Below, one piece after another: positions 16,360 to 25,415 of a DNA stretch of 64,000 nt. The DNA comes from Aquificota bacterium (GTDB lineage Bacteria > Aquificota > Aquificia > Aquificales > Hydrogenothermaceae): NCBI GenBank assembly GCA_013153635.1, contig JAADDZ010000009.1, positions 46,564 through 110,563 on the forward strand. The letters are read 5' to 3'. Under the pieces are notes generated by a model. The model saw only the letters and a list, made by a program, of their open reading frames with translations, searched no databases and was not told where the DNA came from. How positions within the stretch are numbered: the first letter of the stretch is position 1; every line of letters begins with the position of its first letter. A program made the translations under genes and the position numbers.

Positions 16360-17944
16360 TTTTTTCTCCTTTCTTATATATTACACACATTTTATCGAAA
16401 CCAGACATATCTCCTTGTTGGGCTTTTATAACATATTTTAATAATGTTAATATACGCGAATCTCCTCTGTTTTTGTATATATATCCACACCATATTTTTT
16501 CTGTTTTTGGAAATTTTTTTATGTTATGTTCATAAATTATTGCTATATAGGGGATTTTGTGTTTTTTTATCTGACTTATACTCATCTTTCCGTATAGTTT
16601 CCTTTGGGCATAAAATATGAGATTGTTTAGAGATTTGTCTTCTACAAAGATGGGTATTGTTTTATCTGGAACATGCTGTAGAATCAGATTTCCAATTTCT
16701 TTGTATGGTCTATATTTTTCTACGATTGGAGAGACAAATATTACTAAAAGAAGATAAAAGCTAGTTATAAGGGCTACAGGGATATAGATTATCTTTTTGA
16801 TGGCTAGTAGCAATATTACTAATAATAGAGTAAATAATAGGTATAGTGGAGATATGTTTAGGTGAATAACTCCGTATACTATGTAGGTAGCTATGTATAT
16901 AGATGGGATTAATATTGCTGTGTAGAATAGGATTCTCCAGATTTTTTGATGGTTTTTATAGTTTGTTATCATGTATCCAGCAAATATGGACAAGACTGGA
17001 AAAGCCTGTAAAAAGTAGTTTGGTATCTTTCCTGCTGAAAGGGTGAAAATAATGTACATTCCTCCTATCCATGAAAGGAAAAAAGAAAAATGTTTTGTAT
17101 TTGTTTTTATAGCTGTGATGATGCCTAAAAAGGCTATCCATACAAATGGTAAGAAAGCCCACGGGAGTACTTTTATGTAATAAAGGGGTTTTAATTCTCG
17201 GAGAAACTCGTCATATCCGGTGGCTCTATGTATAGTTTCTCTGAATACTTCTTTTATAAGCCATACTCCTTGGTCTAAAAAAGCATACAGATACCACCAC
17301 CCGCCTATAGTTAAGGTTAGTATTATACCTTTTGGTAGATTTAGCTTCTTTATCTCTATGGATAGATTTTCTAAAGAGCCTTTTGTTTGAAATATTAAGT
17401 ACAGAAATACAATAAATCCTATGATGATGTAGTATGGGAATCCTTTTGTTAAGACGGTAAGACCTAAAAATGTATAGAACAAAGTAAGATAAGATTTTTG
17501 ATTGGTTTTATAACCTTTTAAAAAAAAGTATAAGCTTGCTGTGAAGAAAAACAGTAGAGGTATTTCTGGAGCTGTATATCTTATGTTTCCTATGAACATC
17601 GGTGAAAAGGCTAATGCTAAAACACTATAAAAAGCGATACTAGGTGAGAAATATACTCTTGCTAATTTGTATGTAAACAGTATAGAAAGTATACCAAATA
17701 TAAACATTGGGAATCTTATAGCAAATTCATTTAGACCAAAGATTTTTGTGCTGACGATTATAGACCAATATGTTAAAGGAGGTTTGTGAAGTCGTGGCTC
17801 GTAGTTGTAGTATGGGATTACATAAGATTTTAGTTCTATCATTTCTCTAACACTTTCAGCGTAGAGGGCTTCATTTTTCATCCATATATCGTTTAATCCT
17901 ATATTCCATAAGGATATAAAACTAAAAACGATTCCAAATATCAC
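16337..17944 (-). CDS. GT39/ArnT-like membrane glycosyltransferase
   Basis: A 535-residue polytopic protein. The first periplasmic loop carries NEALYAESVREM, then HKPPLTYW, the layout of ArnT/PMT-type transferases that use undecaprenyl- or polyprenyl-phosphate sugars. About eleven hydrophobic segments follow, then a soluble C-terminal domain. The start is uncertain: the GTG at 17944 has no ribosome-binding site nearby, while AGGAGA (17973-17968) sits 5 bases before an in-frame ATT at 17962 and 8 bases before a CTG at 17959. The acceptor is probably lipid A or a cell-surface glycan. Confidence 0.8.
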   Translation of the reverse strand: MIFGIVFSFISLWNIGLNDIWMKNEALYAESVREMIELKSYVIPYYNYEPRLHKPPLTYWSIIVSTKIFGLNEFAIRFPMFIFGILSILFTYKLARVYFSPSIAFYSVLALAFSPMFIGNIRYTAPEIPLLFFFTASLYFFLKGYKTNQKSYLTLFYTFLGLTVLTKGFPYYIIIGFIVFLYLIFQTKGSLENLSIEIKKLNLPKGIILTLTIGGWWYLYAFLDQGVWLIKEVFRETIHRATGYDEFLRELKPLYYIKVLPWAFLPFVWIAFLGIITAIKTNTKHFSFFLSWIGGMYIIFTLSAGKIPNYFLQAFPVLSIFAGYMITNYKNHQKIWRILFYTAILIPSIYIATYIVYGVIHLNISPLYLLFTLLLVILLLAIKKIIYIPVALITSFYLLLVIFVSPIVEKYRPYKEIGNLILQHVPDKTIPIFVEDKSLNNLIFYAQRKLYGKMSISQIKKHKIPYIAIIYEHNIKKFPKTEKIWCGYIYKNRGDSRILTLLKYVIKAQQGDMSGFDKMCVIYKKGEKNGGSYHP

Positions 17945-18044
17945 CCATTTTCTTTTCAGAATTTTTATCTCCTGTTAATTTTTTTGTTTTTAAATTACTA
18001 TTTATATAGAAATTAAAATGATTACTCAATATGTTAAACGAAAA

Positions 18045-18818
18045 ATGAAAAATATATCTCTTACTATAGCTGGAAGTGACCCAAGTGGAGGTGCTGGGTT
18101 ACAGGTTGATTTGAAGGTTTTTAAAGAATTAGGAGTTTACGGTATGGGGGTGGTATCTTCTCTCACTGTTCAAAACTCTAAAGGAGTCCTTTGTACATAT
18201 CCGTTAACAAGAGGTGCGGTATTTCAGCAGATAGACGCTTTGTTTAGAGATTTTAAGATAGATGCTGTAAAAACAGGAATGTTACTAAAAACAGAAGTAG
18301 TAGAAGAAGTGTACAAAGCTTTAGAAAATAAGAATGTAAAAATAGTGGTAGACCCTGTTTTAGTATCGTCTTCTGGAAAACCTCTTTTAGAAGAAAAGGC
18401 TATATCTGTGTTAAAAGAAAAACTTTTCTCTATATGTTCTATACTCACTCCTAATCTTCCAGAATTAGAAGTTTTGACAGGTATTGAGATAAAAGGGGAA
18501 GACGATATAGAAAAAGCTGGTAAGTACTTGATAGATTTTGGCGTGGATACTGTAGTGGTTAAAGGAGGGCATCTAAAAAAAGGTAAAACAGTGATTGATT
18601 ATATCTTTTACGAAGGTAAGTTAGAAAAGCTAGAGTACCCAATGGTGAATGTAGATGATGTACATGGTACTGGGTGTGTACTTTCATCAGCAATCACTGC
18701 TTATCTGTCTTTTGGTTATGAACATTATAAGGCGATAAGGCTGGCTAGAGCTTTTCTACAGTACAAATTAGAATCTGTTAAAAAGTTAGGTACAGGTTCT
18801 TTTTATTTTATTTTGTAA
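18045..18818 (+). CDS. thiD: Hydroxymethylpyrimidine/phosphomethylpyrimidine kinase
   Basis: A ribokinase-fold kinase with LTIAGSDPSGGAGLQVDLK at its N-terminus, VKTGML in the middle, TPNLPE, and DDVHGTGCVLSSA near residue 210, which carries the anion hole and catalytic Asp. It phosphorylates HMP twice for thiamine synthesis. The ATG at 18045 fits the family; an in-frame ATG at 18018 adds nine residues. Neither has a good ribosome-binding site. No thiamine riboswitch is evident in the short gap upstream. Length 257 is normal for ThiD. Confidence 0.94.
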   Translation: MKNISLTIAGSDPSGGAGLQVDLKVFKELGVYGMGVVSSLTVQNSKGVLCTYPLTRGAVFQQIDALFRDFKIDAVKTGMLLKTEVVEEVYKALENKNVKIVVDPVLVSSSGKPLLEEKAISVLKEKLFSICSILTPNLPELEVLTGIEIKGEDDIEKAGKYLIDFGVDTVVVKGGHLKKGKTVIDYIFYEGKLEKLEYPMVNVDDVHGTGCVLSSAITAYLSFGYEHYKAIRLARAFLQYKLESVKKLGTGSFYFIL

Positions 18819-19429
18819 GATACAAGTACTCCATCTCTAACAGGGAGTATAACAGAGAAAAAATTCTCCAAAGAGAACATATACTCGTTAAACTCTTTTA
18901 TAGCTTTGGTTTGTTTGTCTAAGTTTTTTTCTATTACTTTTCCTTTCCACAAGGTATTATCTGCTATAATGATTCCTCCTATTGAGAGATTTTCTTTTAG
19001 TGTTTCTACAGCTTTTTTATATTTTGTTTTTTGAATATCAATAAATAGAATATCTATATTTTTATACATAGATGCTATTTCTACAGCCTCTCCTACTTTA
19101 AACTCTGCTTTTTCTAATAGATTTCCTGCGGTAAAAAATTTTTTTGCCAAGTTTAGATTTTCAGGACTTAAATCAGTGAGAACTATTTTTCCTTTATCTA
19201 AAGCTTTCGCAAACCAGTAACCAGAGTAACCAAATCCAGAGCCTAGCTCTACAATGAGTTTTGGGTCTTTTATCTTTGAGAGTATGTACAAAAGTCTTCC
19301 TACTATCCTATCTACAATAGGAAAACCTGTTTCATGTCCAATCTCTTCCATCTCTAACAGTATTGGGTCTCTTGGAACTGATAGATTGTATATATAACTT
19401 TCTATATCTGGATTAGTTATGAAGTTCAT
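18803..19429 (-). CDS. SAM-dependent O-methyltransferase (COG4122 / caffeoyl-CoA OMT type)
   Basis: A 208-residue Rossmann methyltransferase. Motif I is VELGSGFGYSGYW near residue 60, the SAM-binding acid is in VLTDLSPEN, and IDILFIDIQKTKY followed by GGIIIADNTLWKG are the later motifs and metal-site region of this family. The acceptor is unknown; bacterial members methylate catechol-like or other small hydroxylated compounds. It overlaps the alpha/beta-hydrolase gene by 4 bases and its 3' end overlaps that of the convergent thiD by 16 bases. Confidence 0.86.
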   Translation of the reverse strand: MNFITNPDIESYIYNLSVPRDPILLEMEEIGHETGFPIVDRIVGRLLYILSKIKDPKLIVELGSGFGYSGYWFAKALDKGKIVLTDLSPENLNLAKKFFTAGNLLEKAEFKVGEAVEIASMYKNIDILFIDIQKTKYKKAVETLKENLSIGGIIIADNTLWKGKVIEKNLDKQTKAIKEFNEYMFSLENFFSVILPVRDGVLVSYKIK

Positions 19430-20196
19430 TCTTCTTTGAGGGTCTGTTTTATAAAGGGGATTATAATCTGATTGAACTCTTTTGGATTTTCAAAGGGAGG
19501 AAGATGTGCAGAGTTTGGAACTACATGAAATCTAGCTCCATCTATCCCTTTTGCTATTTTTTCAACGACTTTGGGAGGCGTTACTTTCTCATCATCTTTA
19601 CCTGCAATTACCAAAGTAGGTACATATATCGTCTTCAATATTTCTGTGTTGTCTTCTCTTTCAGCAAGAGCCTTCAGAGCTTTAATTATACCCTTCTTGG
19701 TAGCTTTTTCCATTATGCATCTTAATGTTCTCATTTTATACTCATCTTGTTTTGTCGTTGGCGATGTTTGGAGGTCTAGCATTACGTCTATTAAGAATTC
19801 TTTACCATTTTGTTCTATTCTTTTTATGAGGGCGTATCTCGCTTTTCTTGCCTCATTATCGTCTGCTTCTGCTCTTGTAGCTGTAAAAATGAGTCCTTTT
19901 ACATACTCTTTATACTTTTTCCAGATTTGGAACATTATATACCCACCCATACTATCTCCAATTAGTACAAGGTCTTTTATACCTAGTTGATGAACCTGCC
20001 AGAATATACTGTCTGCAAGGGTTTCTATTGTATAATCAACATCTGGGGGTGGATTATCACCAAAGCCCGGATAGTCTACAGCTACAAATGGTATATTTTC
20101 TTTTTGGAAGGCTTCCATCTGAAAACGGTACATATCTTTATTGAGAGGAAATGCATGAAGTAATAAAACAGCCTTTTGGAATCCTATTTTCATCAT
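19426..20196 (-). CDS. Alpha/beta-hydrolase fold protein
   Basis: A 256-residue soluble hydrolase. The nucleophile elbow is GDSMGG (Ser near residue 83), an oxyanion-region motif HAFPLNKD is near residue 13, the catalytic acid is in VIAGKDDEKVTPP, and the catalytic His in PNSAHLPPFENP. This completes a Ser-Asp-His triad, so an esterase, lactonase or thioesterase activity is likely. Substrate cannot be deduced. It is the first gene of a two-gene unit with the O-methyltransferase. Confidence 0.87.
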   Translation of the reverse strand: MMKIGFQKAVLLLHAFPLNKDMYRFQMEAFQKENIPFVAVDYPGFGDNPPPDVDYTIETLADSIFWQVHQLGIKDLVLIGDSMGGYIMFQIWKKYKEYVKGLIFTATRAEADDNEARKARYALIKRIEQNGKEFLIDVMLDLQTSPTTKQDEYKMRTLRCIMEKATKKGIIKALKALAEREDNTEILKTIYVPTLVIAGKDDEKVTPPKVVEKIAKGIDGARFHVVPNSAHLPPFENPKEFNQIIIPFIKQTLKEE

Positions 20197-20396
20197 TTAA
20201 CCGTTTAGTTTTATTTGTATAGTTAGATTTTAGAATAAAACTTTGACTAAAATCAATTTTTAAAGCTTAAAAACTTTTATAAGCGGTGTATCTTTTGTAT
20301 ATAATTATTTGGGACATATATGTATTAAAATTTTGAAAAAATTTTGTAAAAAGATATTTTTTTATATTCAAAACTCTATTTACAAAGAGGCAAGAT

Positions 20397-21995
20397 ATGG
20401 CAAAGCAGATACTTGTATATGATACAACCTTGAGAGATGGTACACAGGCAGAAGGAGTTAGCGTGTCTGTAGAAGATAAATTGCGAATAGCAGAGAAACT
20501 TGCAGATTTTGGAGTTCATTACATAGAAGGAGGTTGGCCCGGCTCTAATCCAAAAGATAAACAGTTTTTTAAGGAAGTTAAAAAGCTAAACCTAAAAGAT
20601 ACCAAAATTACAGCTTTTGGTTCGACAAGGAGAGCCTATTTAAAAGTAGAACAAGACCCCCAAATACAAGATTTGATAAAAGTAGAAACGCCGGCAATAA
20701 CTATTTTTGGTAAAAGCTGGGATTTGCATGTAACCCAAGCATTAAAAACGACTTTAGAAAAAAATTTAGAGATGATTTTTGATAGTATTCAGTATCTAAA
20801 AAGATATACAGATGAAGTAATCTTTGATGCAGAACATTTTTTTGATGGGTTTAAAAGTAATAAAGAATATGCTTTATCTATTTTGAAAGTTGCCCAAGAA
20901 GCGGGTGTGGATTTTCTTGTCCTTTGTGATACTAATGGAGGGACTCTTCCCCATGAGATAGAACAGATATTTACTGCTGTTAACGATGCTGGTATAACTG
21001 CAAAGTTAGGTATCCATGCTCATAATGATTCTGATACTGCCGTATGGAACTCAATAGTTGCTGTTACAAAAGGAGGAGCTGTTCAGATACACGGGACTAT
21101 AAACGGTTTTGGAGAAAGATGTGGAAATGCTAATCTCTGTACTATAATACCAAATCTCTCCCTAAAGTTAGGATATGAAACGATACCTAAGCAGAACCTA
21201 AGAAAACTAAAAGAAATATCAAACTTCGTTGCAGATATAGTAAATCTTCCAGTTCCCAAAAATATGCCATATGTAGGAGATAGTGCTTTTGCTCACAAAG
21301 GTGGTGTTCACGCATCAGCAGTGTTAAAAAATCCAAAGCTCTACGAACATATAAATCCAGAAGAGGTAGGAAACCGAAGAAAGATTCTTGTTTCTGATTT
21401 GGCAGGGAAAAGCAATATTATATACAAAGCTAAAGAGATAGGGATAGAGTTAGATGAGAAAGACCCAAGGGTAAATGACATCATAAAGGAGATAAAAGAG
21501 TTAGAAAACTATGGGTATCATTTTGAAGCCGCAGAAGCATCTTTGGAGCTTTTGATTAGAAAACATCTAGGCTTACTACCGAAGTTTTTTGATTTAGACG
21601 CTTATAGGGTTTTAATAGCAAGGAGATATACAGACAAAACACCTATATCTGAAGCTACAGTGAGAATAAAGATGGAAAGTTCTTATGAGCATACTGCATC
21701 TTTGGGACACGGTCCTGTTAATGCTTTAGACAAAGCATTAAGGAAGGCTTTAATATCGAAATACCCTTCTTTAAAAGAAGTGGAACTTATAGATTATAAA
21801 GTGAGGATAGTTAATGAAAGCGGAGGTACTGCCGCAAAGATAAGAGTGCTAATAGAAAGTAAAGACAAGGAAAAAAAATGGGGGACAGTTGGGGTATCAG
21901 ACAACGTTATAGAGGCATCTTGGCAAGCTGTAGTAGATAGTTTTATATATAAACTTGTTAAAGATAATGTAAAGCCTTTAGAAAAGGAAGTTTAA
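20397..21995 (+). CDS. cimA: (R)-citramalate synthase
   Basis: A 532-residue HMGL-like TIM-barrel enzyme with [20 protein letters not shown] at residues 9-28, [11 protein letters not shown] (metal His pair), [15 protein letters not shown] and [14 protein letters not shown]-terminal LeuA-type regulatory domain begins near residue 400. The [11 protein letters not shown] block and this length indicate the citramalate synthase subgroup over isopropylmalate synthase. It condenses pyruvate and acetyl-CoA to start threonine-independent isoleucine synthesis. The 200-base gap upstream is AT-rich with no clear leader peptide or riboswitch. Confidence 0.92.
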   Translation: MAKQILVYDTTLRDGTQAEGVSVSVEDKLRIAEKLADFGVHYIEGGWPGSNPKDKQFFKEVKKLNLKDTKITAFGSTRRAYLKVEQDPQIQDLIKVETPAITIFGKSWDLHVTQALKTTLEKNLEMIFDSIQYLKRYTDEVIFDAEHFFDGFKSNKEYALSILKVAQEAGVDFLVLCDTNGGTLPHEIEQIFTAVNDAGITAKLGIHAHNDSDTAVWNSIVAVTKGGAVQIHGTINGFGERCGNANLCTIIPNLSLKLGYETIPKQNLRKLKEISNFVADIVNLPVPKNMPYVGDSAFAHKGGVHASAVLKNPKLYEHINPEEVGNRRKILVSDLAGKSNIIYKAKEIGIELDEKDPRVNDIIKEIKELENYGYHFEAAEASLELLIRKHLGLLPKFFDLDAYRVLIARRYTDKTPISEATVRIKMESSYEHTASLGHGPVNALDKALRKALISKYPSLKEVELIDYKVRIVNESGGTAAKIRVLIESKDKEKKWGTVGVSDNVIEASWQAVVDSFIYKLVKDNVKPLEKEV

Positions 21996-22001
21996 TTTTA
22001 A

Positions 22002-22877
22002 ATGGTAGTACAAAGCAAGAGAATGTTAAAAAGAAAAGTAAAACAAAGATTTAGAAAAACATTTATGAAGTTTCTAAGAAAAGAGAGGCTACTAGATAGG
22101 ATTCAGGACGAAAGCAAAAATTGGACTGTAAAAGGTTTTATTGATAGAGATAAAAATATCTATGAGATAACAAGTGATACTAAATTAATCTCCAAAATTT
22201 TAGAAATTCAGATACTACCGTTTATATTGAAATTTGGAAAAGAATATAAATATGAAGTAAAACTACCTAAGCATCAAAATACCTACCCAGATTTTACGCT
22301 TATAGATTTGGAACTAAATCAAAAGATAGCATTAGATTTAAAAACTAGTTACAAAGAGAAAGGTAAGTTGAAAGGTTTTACTTTAGGTTCTCATGGCACA
22401 TATTTTAGAGATAGAAATAGTACAAAAAATATAATGTATCCATATAAAGAATACGCAGGACATTTTATCTTAGGTCTAATTTATGAAAGAGTAGAAAAAA
22501 GTGATATTGATGTTAAAGTTTATTCAATTGACGATTTGGAAAAAATAGTTTCCTCTATAAAGAATATAGAAATATTTTTATGTGAAAAGTGGCAAGTGGC
22601 TAGTGATAAACAAGGTAGTTCCAATACTGCAAATATTGGGAGTATAAAAGATTTAGAAAAGTTAAAAAATTGTGAAGGAATTTTTACTATATTTGGGGAA
22701 GAAGGAGAAGAAATTTTTGATGATTACTGGATTAACTATGGAATCATAAACCCAAAAACAAAAGAAAAAATAAAAAATGTTAAAGAATTTCTTGAATATA
22801 AAAATAGAAATGACCTAATAGATATTTTAAAAAAGTCATCTGGAGAAAATGATGAAGATACTAACTCCACCAATTAA
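22002..22877 (+). CDS. EcoRV-like type II restriction endonuclease
   Basis: The 291-residue product tracks EcoRV from end to end by remembered sequence. It has SDTKLISKILE (Glu68), then TYPDFTL (Pro96-Asp97) and IALDLKTSY (Asp112-x-Lys114), which make the PD...DxK catalytic site. TKNIMYPYKEYAGHFILGLIYERV, then SSNTANIGSI and DDYWINYG, follow in the same order. About 21 extra basic residues precede the EcoRV-like start, so a downstream ATG (22023 or 22065) is possible. GATATC is the expected target by homology. It lies 6 bases after cimA and overlaps the methyltransferase gene by 29 bases. Confidence 0.9.
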   Translation: MVVQSKRMLKRKVKQRFRKTFMKFLRKERLLDRIQDESKNWTVKGFIDRDKNIYEITSDTKLISKILEIQILPFILKFGKEYKYEVKLPKHQNTYPDFTLIDLELNQKIALDLKTSYKEKGKLKGFTLGSHGTYFRDRNSTKNIMYPYKEYAGHFILGLIYERVEKSDIDVKVYSIDDLEKIVSSIKNIEIFLCEKWQVASDKQGSSNTANIGSIKDLEKLKNCEGIFTIFGEEGEEIFDDYWINYGIINPKTKEKIKNVKEFLEYKNRNDLIDILKKSSGENDEDTNSTN

Positions 22878-23685
22878 AATACAAGGGAAAAAAAGTAAAT
22901 TAGCAGAATGGATATTGAGCTTTATACCCTCTGATTTTGTAAATAATAAAATCTATATAGAACCATTTGTTGGTTCTGGAGTTGTAGGTTTTAATTTAAA
23001 TCCAAAGAAAGCTATATTTGCAGATATAAATCCACATATAATTAGGTTCTATAAAGATTTACAAAAAGATATAATTACTCCAAATATTGTTAAAAATTTT
23101 CTTATTTCAGAGGGAGAAAAACTAAAAATAAAAGGTGCAGATTACTATTATGAGGTTAGAGAAAGATTTAACAAAGAACCTAGCTCTTTAGATTTTATAT
23201 TCCTAAATAGAGCCTCTTTTAACGGAGTCATTAGATTTAACAAAAGGGGAAACTTTAATGTCCCTTTTTGTAAAAATAAAGATAGATTCTCTAAAGCATA
23301 TATTACAAAGATATATAATCAAATTAATTGGCTTTATTTTAGAATAAAAAATAACGATTGGATATTTTTAAATGAAGATTTTAGAGAAGTTTTAAAAAAG
23401 GCTGACAAGAATAATCTTGTTTATCTTGACCCTCCATACATAGCAAGGCATTGCGACTATTTTAATAAGTGGAATGATAAAGATGAGCAGGATTTATTTA
23501 ATCTAATACTAACTAAAAAATTCTATTTTATATTATCTTCATGGCAGAAAAACTCATATAGAGAAAACCCTTATCTGTTTAAATATTTTGAAAAAAATTT
23601 TAAAATTCATACAAGAAAACATTTTTACATTGTAAAAGGAAAAAAAGAAAAATCCATCTATGAAGCTGTGATTATGAATAGATGA
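22849..23685 (+). CDS. D12-class DNA adenine methyltransferase, partner of the EcoRV-like nuclease
   Basis: A 278-residue Dam-family enzyme: SAM motif I EPFVGSGVVGFNL near residue 39, FLNRASFNGVIRFNKRG near residue 124, and catalytic motif IV DPPY near residue 198. D12 methyltransferases make N6-methyladenine; M.EcoRV belongs here and protects GATATC. The start lies inside the nuclease gene (29-base overlap, GGAG just upstream), so the pair is co-expressed in nuclease-first order. An ATG at 22852 is an equally possible start. Confidence 0.92.
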   Translation: MMKILTPPIKIQGKKSKLAEWILSFIPSDFVNNKIYIEPFVGSGVVGFNLNPKKAIFADINPHIIRFYKDLQKDIITPNIVKNFLISEGEKLKIKGADYYYEVRERFNKEPSSLDFIFLNRASFNGVIRFNKRGNFNVPFCKNKDRFSKAYITKIYNQINWLYFRIKNNDWIFLNEDFREVLKKADKNNLVYLDPPYIARHCDYFNKWNDKDEQDLFNLILTKKFYFILSSWQKNSYRENPYLFKYFEKNFKIHTRKHFYIVKGKKEKSIYEAVIMNR

Positions 23686-23708
23686 AATATTCAATACAAG
23701 GAGGTAGA

Positions 23709-24278
23709 ATGAAAAATAGTCATTGCTTTGTTACTGTTCTCCATTATCCCGCCTTAAATAAAGATGGAAAATGGATAGTGACCTCATTTACTACTTTAGA
23801 CTTTCACGACATTGCAAGACCTGCTAGGACTTATGAGCTTGGAGCTTATTATATAGTCCAACCTTTAGAAGCACAGCAATTTGTGATAAAAGAGCAGAAA
23901 AAATACTGGACAGAAGGTTTTGGTAAAGAGTTCAACCCAAGGAGATATGAAGCCGCAAAGATTGTTGAACTTAAAACATCTCTATCTGAAGTGATTGACG
24001 ACATTAAAAATAAAACAGGAAAAGAACCAAAGCTCGTTGCAACTTCAGCAAAGGAGTATCCTCAAACGGTTTCCTATCAAGAACTTAGAAAAAAGATACA
24101 AGCAGTGGAGGATATTTATCTTTTAATGTTTGGAACTGGTTGGGGTATGCCTTCAGAGCTTGTAGAAGCTTGTGACTATGTGTTAGAACCTATTCTCGGT
24201 GCTGGAGATTACAATCATCTCTCTGTAAGAAATGCCGCATCTATCATAATGGATAGACTCTTTTCACCAAACAGGTAA
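23709..24278 (+). CDS. SPOUT-type RNA methyltransferase (Methyltrn_RNA_4 / COG4752)
   Basis: The ATG at 23709 is preferred because AAGGAGGT (23698-23705) lies just upstream; this gives 189 residues. The trefoil-knot SAM site is visible as LLMFGTGWGM, then VLEPILGAGDYNHLSVRNAASIIMDRL at the C-terminus, close to TrmD-like knots. The family is known from structures and genome surveys but its RNA target is not established to my knowledge. It is 11 bases before mraY and likely co-transcribed with it. The restriction genes sit between cimA and this gene. Confidence 0.87.
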   Translation: MKNSHCFVTVLHYPALNKDGKWIVTSFTTLDFHDIARPARTYELGAYYIVQPLEAQQFVIKEQKKYWTEGFGKEFNPRRYEAAKIVELKTSLSEVIDDIKNKTGKEPKLVATSAKEYPQTVSYQELRKKIQAVEDIYLLMFGTGWGMPSELVEACDYVLEPILGAGDYNHLSVRNAASIIMDRLFSPNR

Positions 24279-24289
24279 AGGAAGGTTAA

Positions 24290-25351
24290 ATGTTATATCA
24301 CTTACTTTATCAATATTTTGATGTAAATCTATTTAAATATATAACCTTTAGAGGATTCCTTGCATTATTAACCGCTTTTTTTCTTTCACTTATTATTTAT
24401 CCATACATAATAAAAAAATTGAGAGCTATACAGAGATTAAAAGGAGGTTACAAAAGAGATTTTCTAGATAACCATGTTTCTAAAAGATATACTCCTTCTA
24501 TGGGAGGAGTTCTTATCGGTATAACTGTTGTGGTTTCTTCTCTTTTGTGGTGTAGGTTTGACAATTTTTTTATCTGGGTTTTACTTTTTGTACTTGTTTC
24601 TTTTGGAACTTTAGGTTTTATAGACGATTGGAAAAAGTTAAACAAAAAAGCTGGGATTTCAGCAAGGGTGAAGTTTCTGTTCCAGATTATCTTTGCTTCT
24701 GTTGCTTCTTTGGCGTTGTATGTTTATCCAAAGTTTAATTCTATTTTGTACTTTCCCTTTTTTAAAAATCTGTACTTTGATTTAGGTATTTTTTATTTTT
24801 TCTTTATGATTTTTATTATTGTAGCTTCTTCTAATGCTGTAAATCTTACAGATGGTCTTGATGGTTTGGCTATAGGTCCTGCTCTTATTTCGATTTCCGC
24901 TTTTTCTATATTTGCCTATATTGCTGGAAATGCTGTCCTATCTAGTTATCTTTTCTTACCTTTCATAGAAGGAAGTGGAGAGGTAGCTGTGTTTTTAATG
25001 GCTTTACTTGGTGCTGGGCTTGGATTTTTATGGTTTAACTCTTTCCCTGCTGACATTTTTATGGGAGATTCAGGCTCTCTTTCTATAGGGGCGGTACTAG
25101 GGACTGTAGCAATAATAACTAAACAAGAGATAGTATTGGCTATCGTTGGTGGGATTTTTGTGGTAGAGACCCTTTCTGTAATTATACAGGTTTTTTACTA
25201 TAAACTTACAGGAAAACGGATATTTCTTATGGCACCTATTCATCATCATTTTGAAAAGCTAGGAATCCCAGAAAACAAAATAGTTGTACGTATATGGATA
25301 ATATCTATTATCTTAGCAATCATAGCCCTTTCTACCTTAAAAATCAGATAG
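24290..25351 (+). CDS. mraY: Phospho-N-acetylmuramoyl-pentapeptide transferase
   Basis: A 353-residue protein with ten hydrophobic segments and the MraY signatures: KRYTPSMGG near residue 65, FIDDWKK (catalytic Asp pair), SSNAVNLTDGLDGLA, FMGDSGS and PIHHHFEKLG. It transfers phospho-MurNAc-pentapeptide to undecaprenyl phosphate to form lipid I at the inner membrane. It lies outside a dcw cluster, which is common in Aquificota. The nearest partners are an RNA methyltransferase upstream and a sensor gene 64 bases downstream. Confidence 0.97.
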   Translation: MLYHLLYQYFDVNLFKYITFRGFLALLTAFFLSLIIYPYIIKKLRAIQRLKGGYKRDFLDNHVSKRYTPSMGGVLIGITVVVSSLLWCRFDNFFIWVLLFVLVSFGTLGFIDDWKKLNKKAGISARVKFLFQIIFASVASLALYVYPKFNSILYFPFFKNLYFDLGIFYFFFMIFIIVASSNAVNLTDGLDGLAIGPALISISAFSIFAYIAGNAVLSSYLFLPFIEGSGEVAVFLMALLGAGLGFLWFNSFPADIFMGDSGSLSIGAVLGTVAIITKQEIVLAIVGGIFVVETLSVIIQVFYYKLTGKRIFLMAPIHHHFEKLGIPENKIVVRIWIISIILAIIALSTLKIR

Positions 25352-25415
25352 ATTTAAGTTTGTCTCTCTTCTAGACGAAATCTGGTATAGTACAGAATAA
25401 AAGGAGTGTTTTGCT

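Noticed and set aside
20197-20396. A leader peptide or branched-chain amino-acid attenuator before cimA
   Set aside because: No short ORF with Ile/Leu/Val runs and no terminator/antiterminator pair is seen; only an isolated TATAAT at 20300-20305 without a good -35.
22002-22064. A translation start inside the EcoRV-like gene at 22065
   Set aside because: It fits the EcoRV N-terminus better, but no ribosome-binding site is visible, so the first ATG is kept and the doubt recorded.
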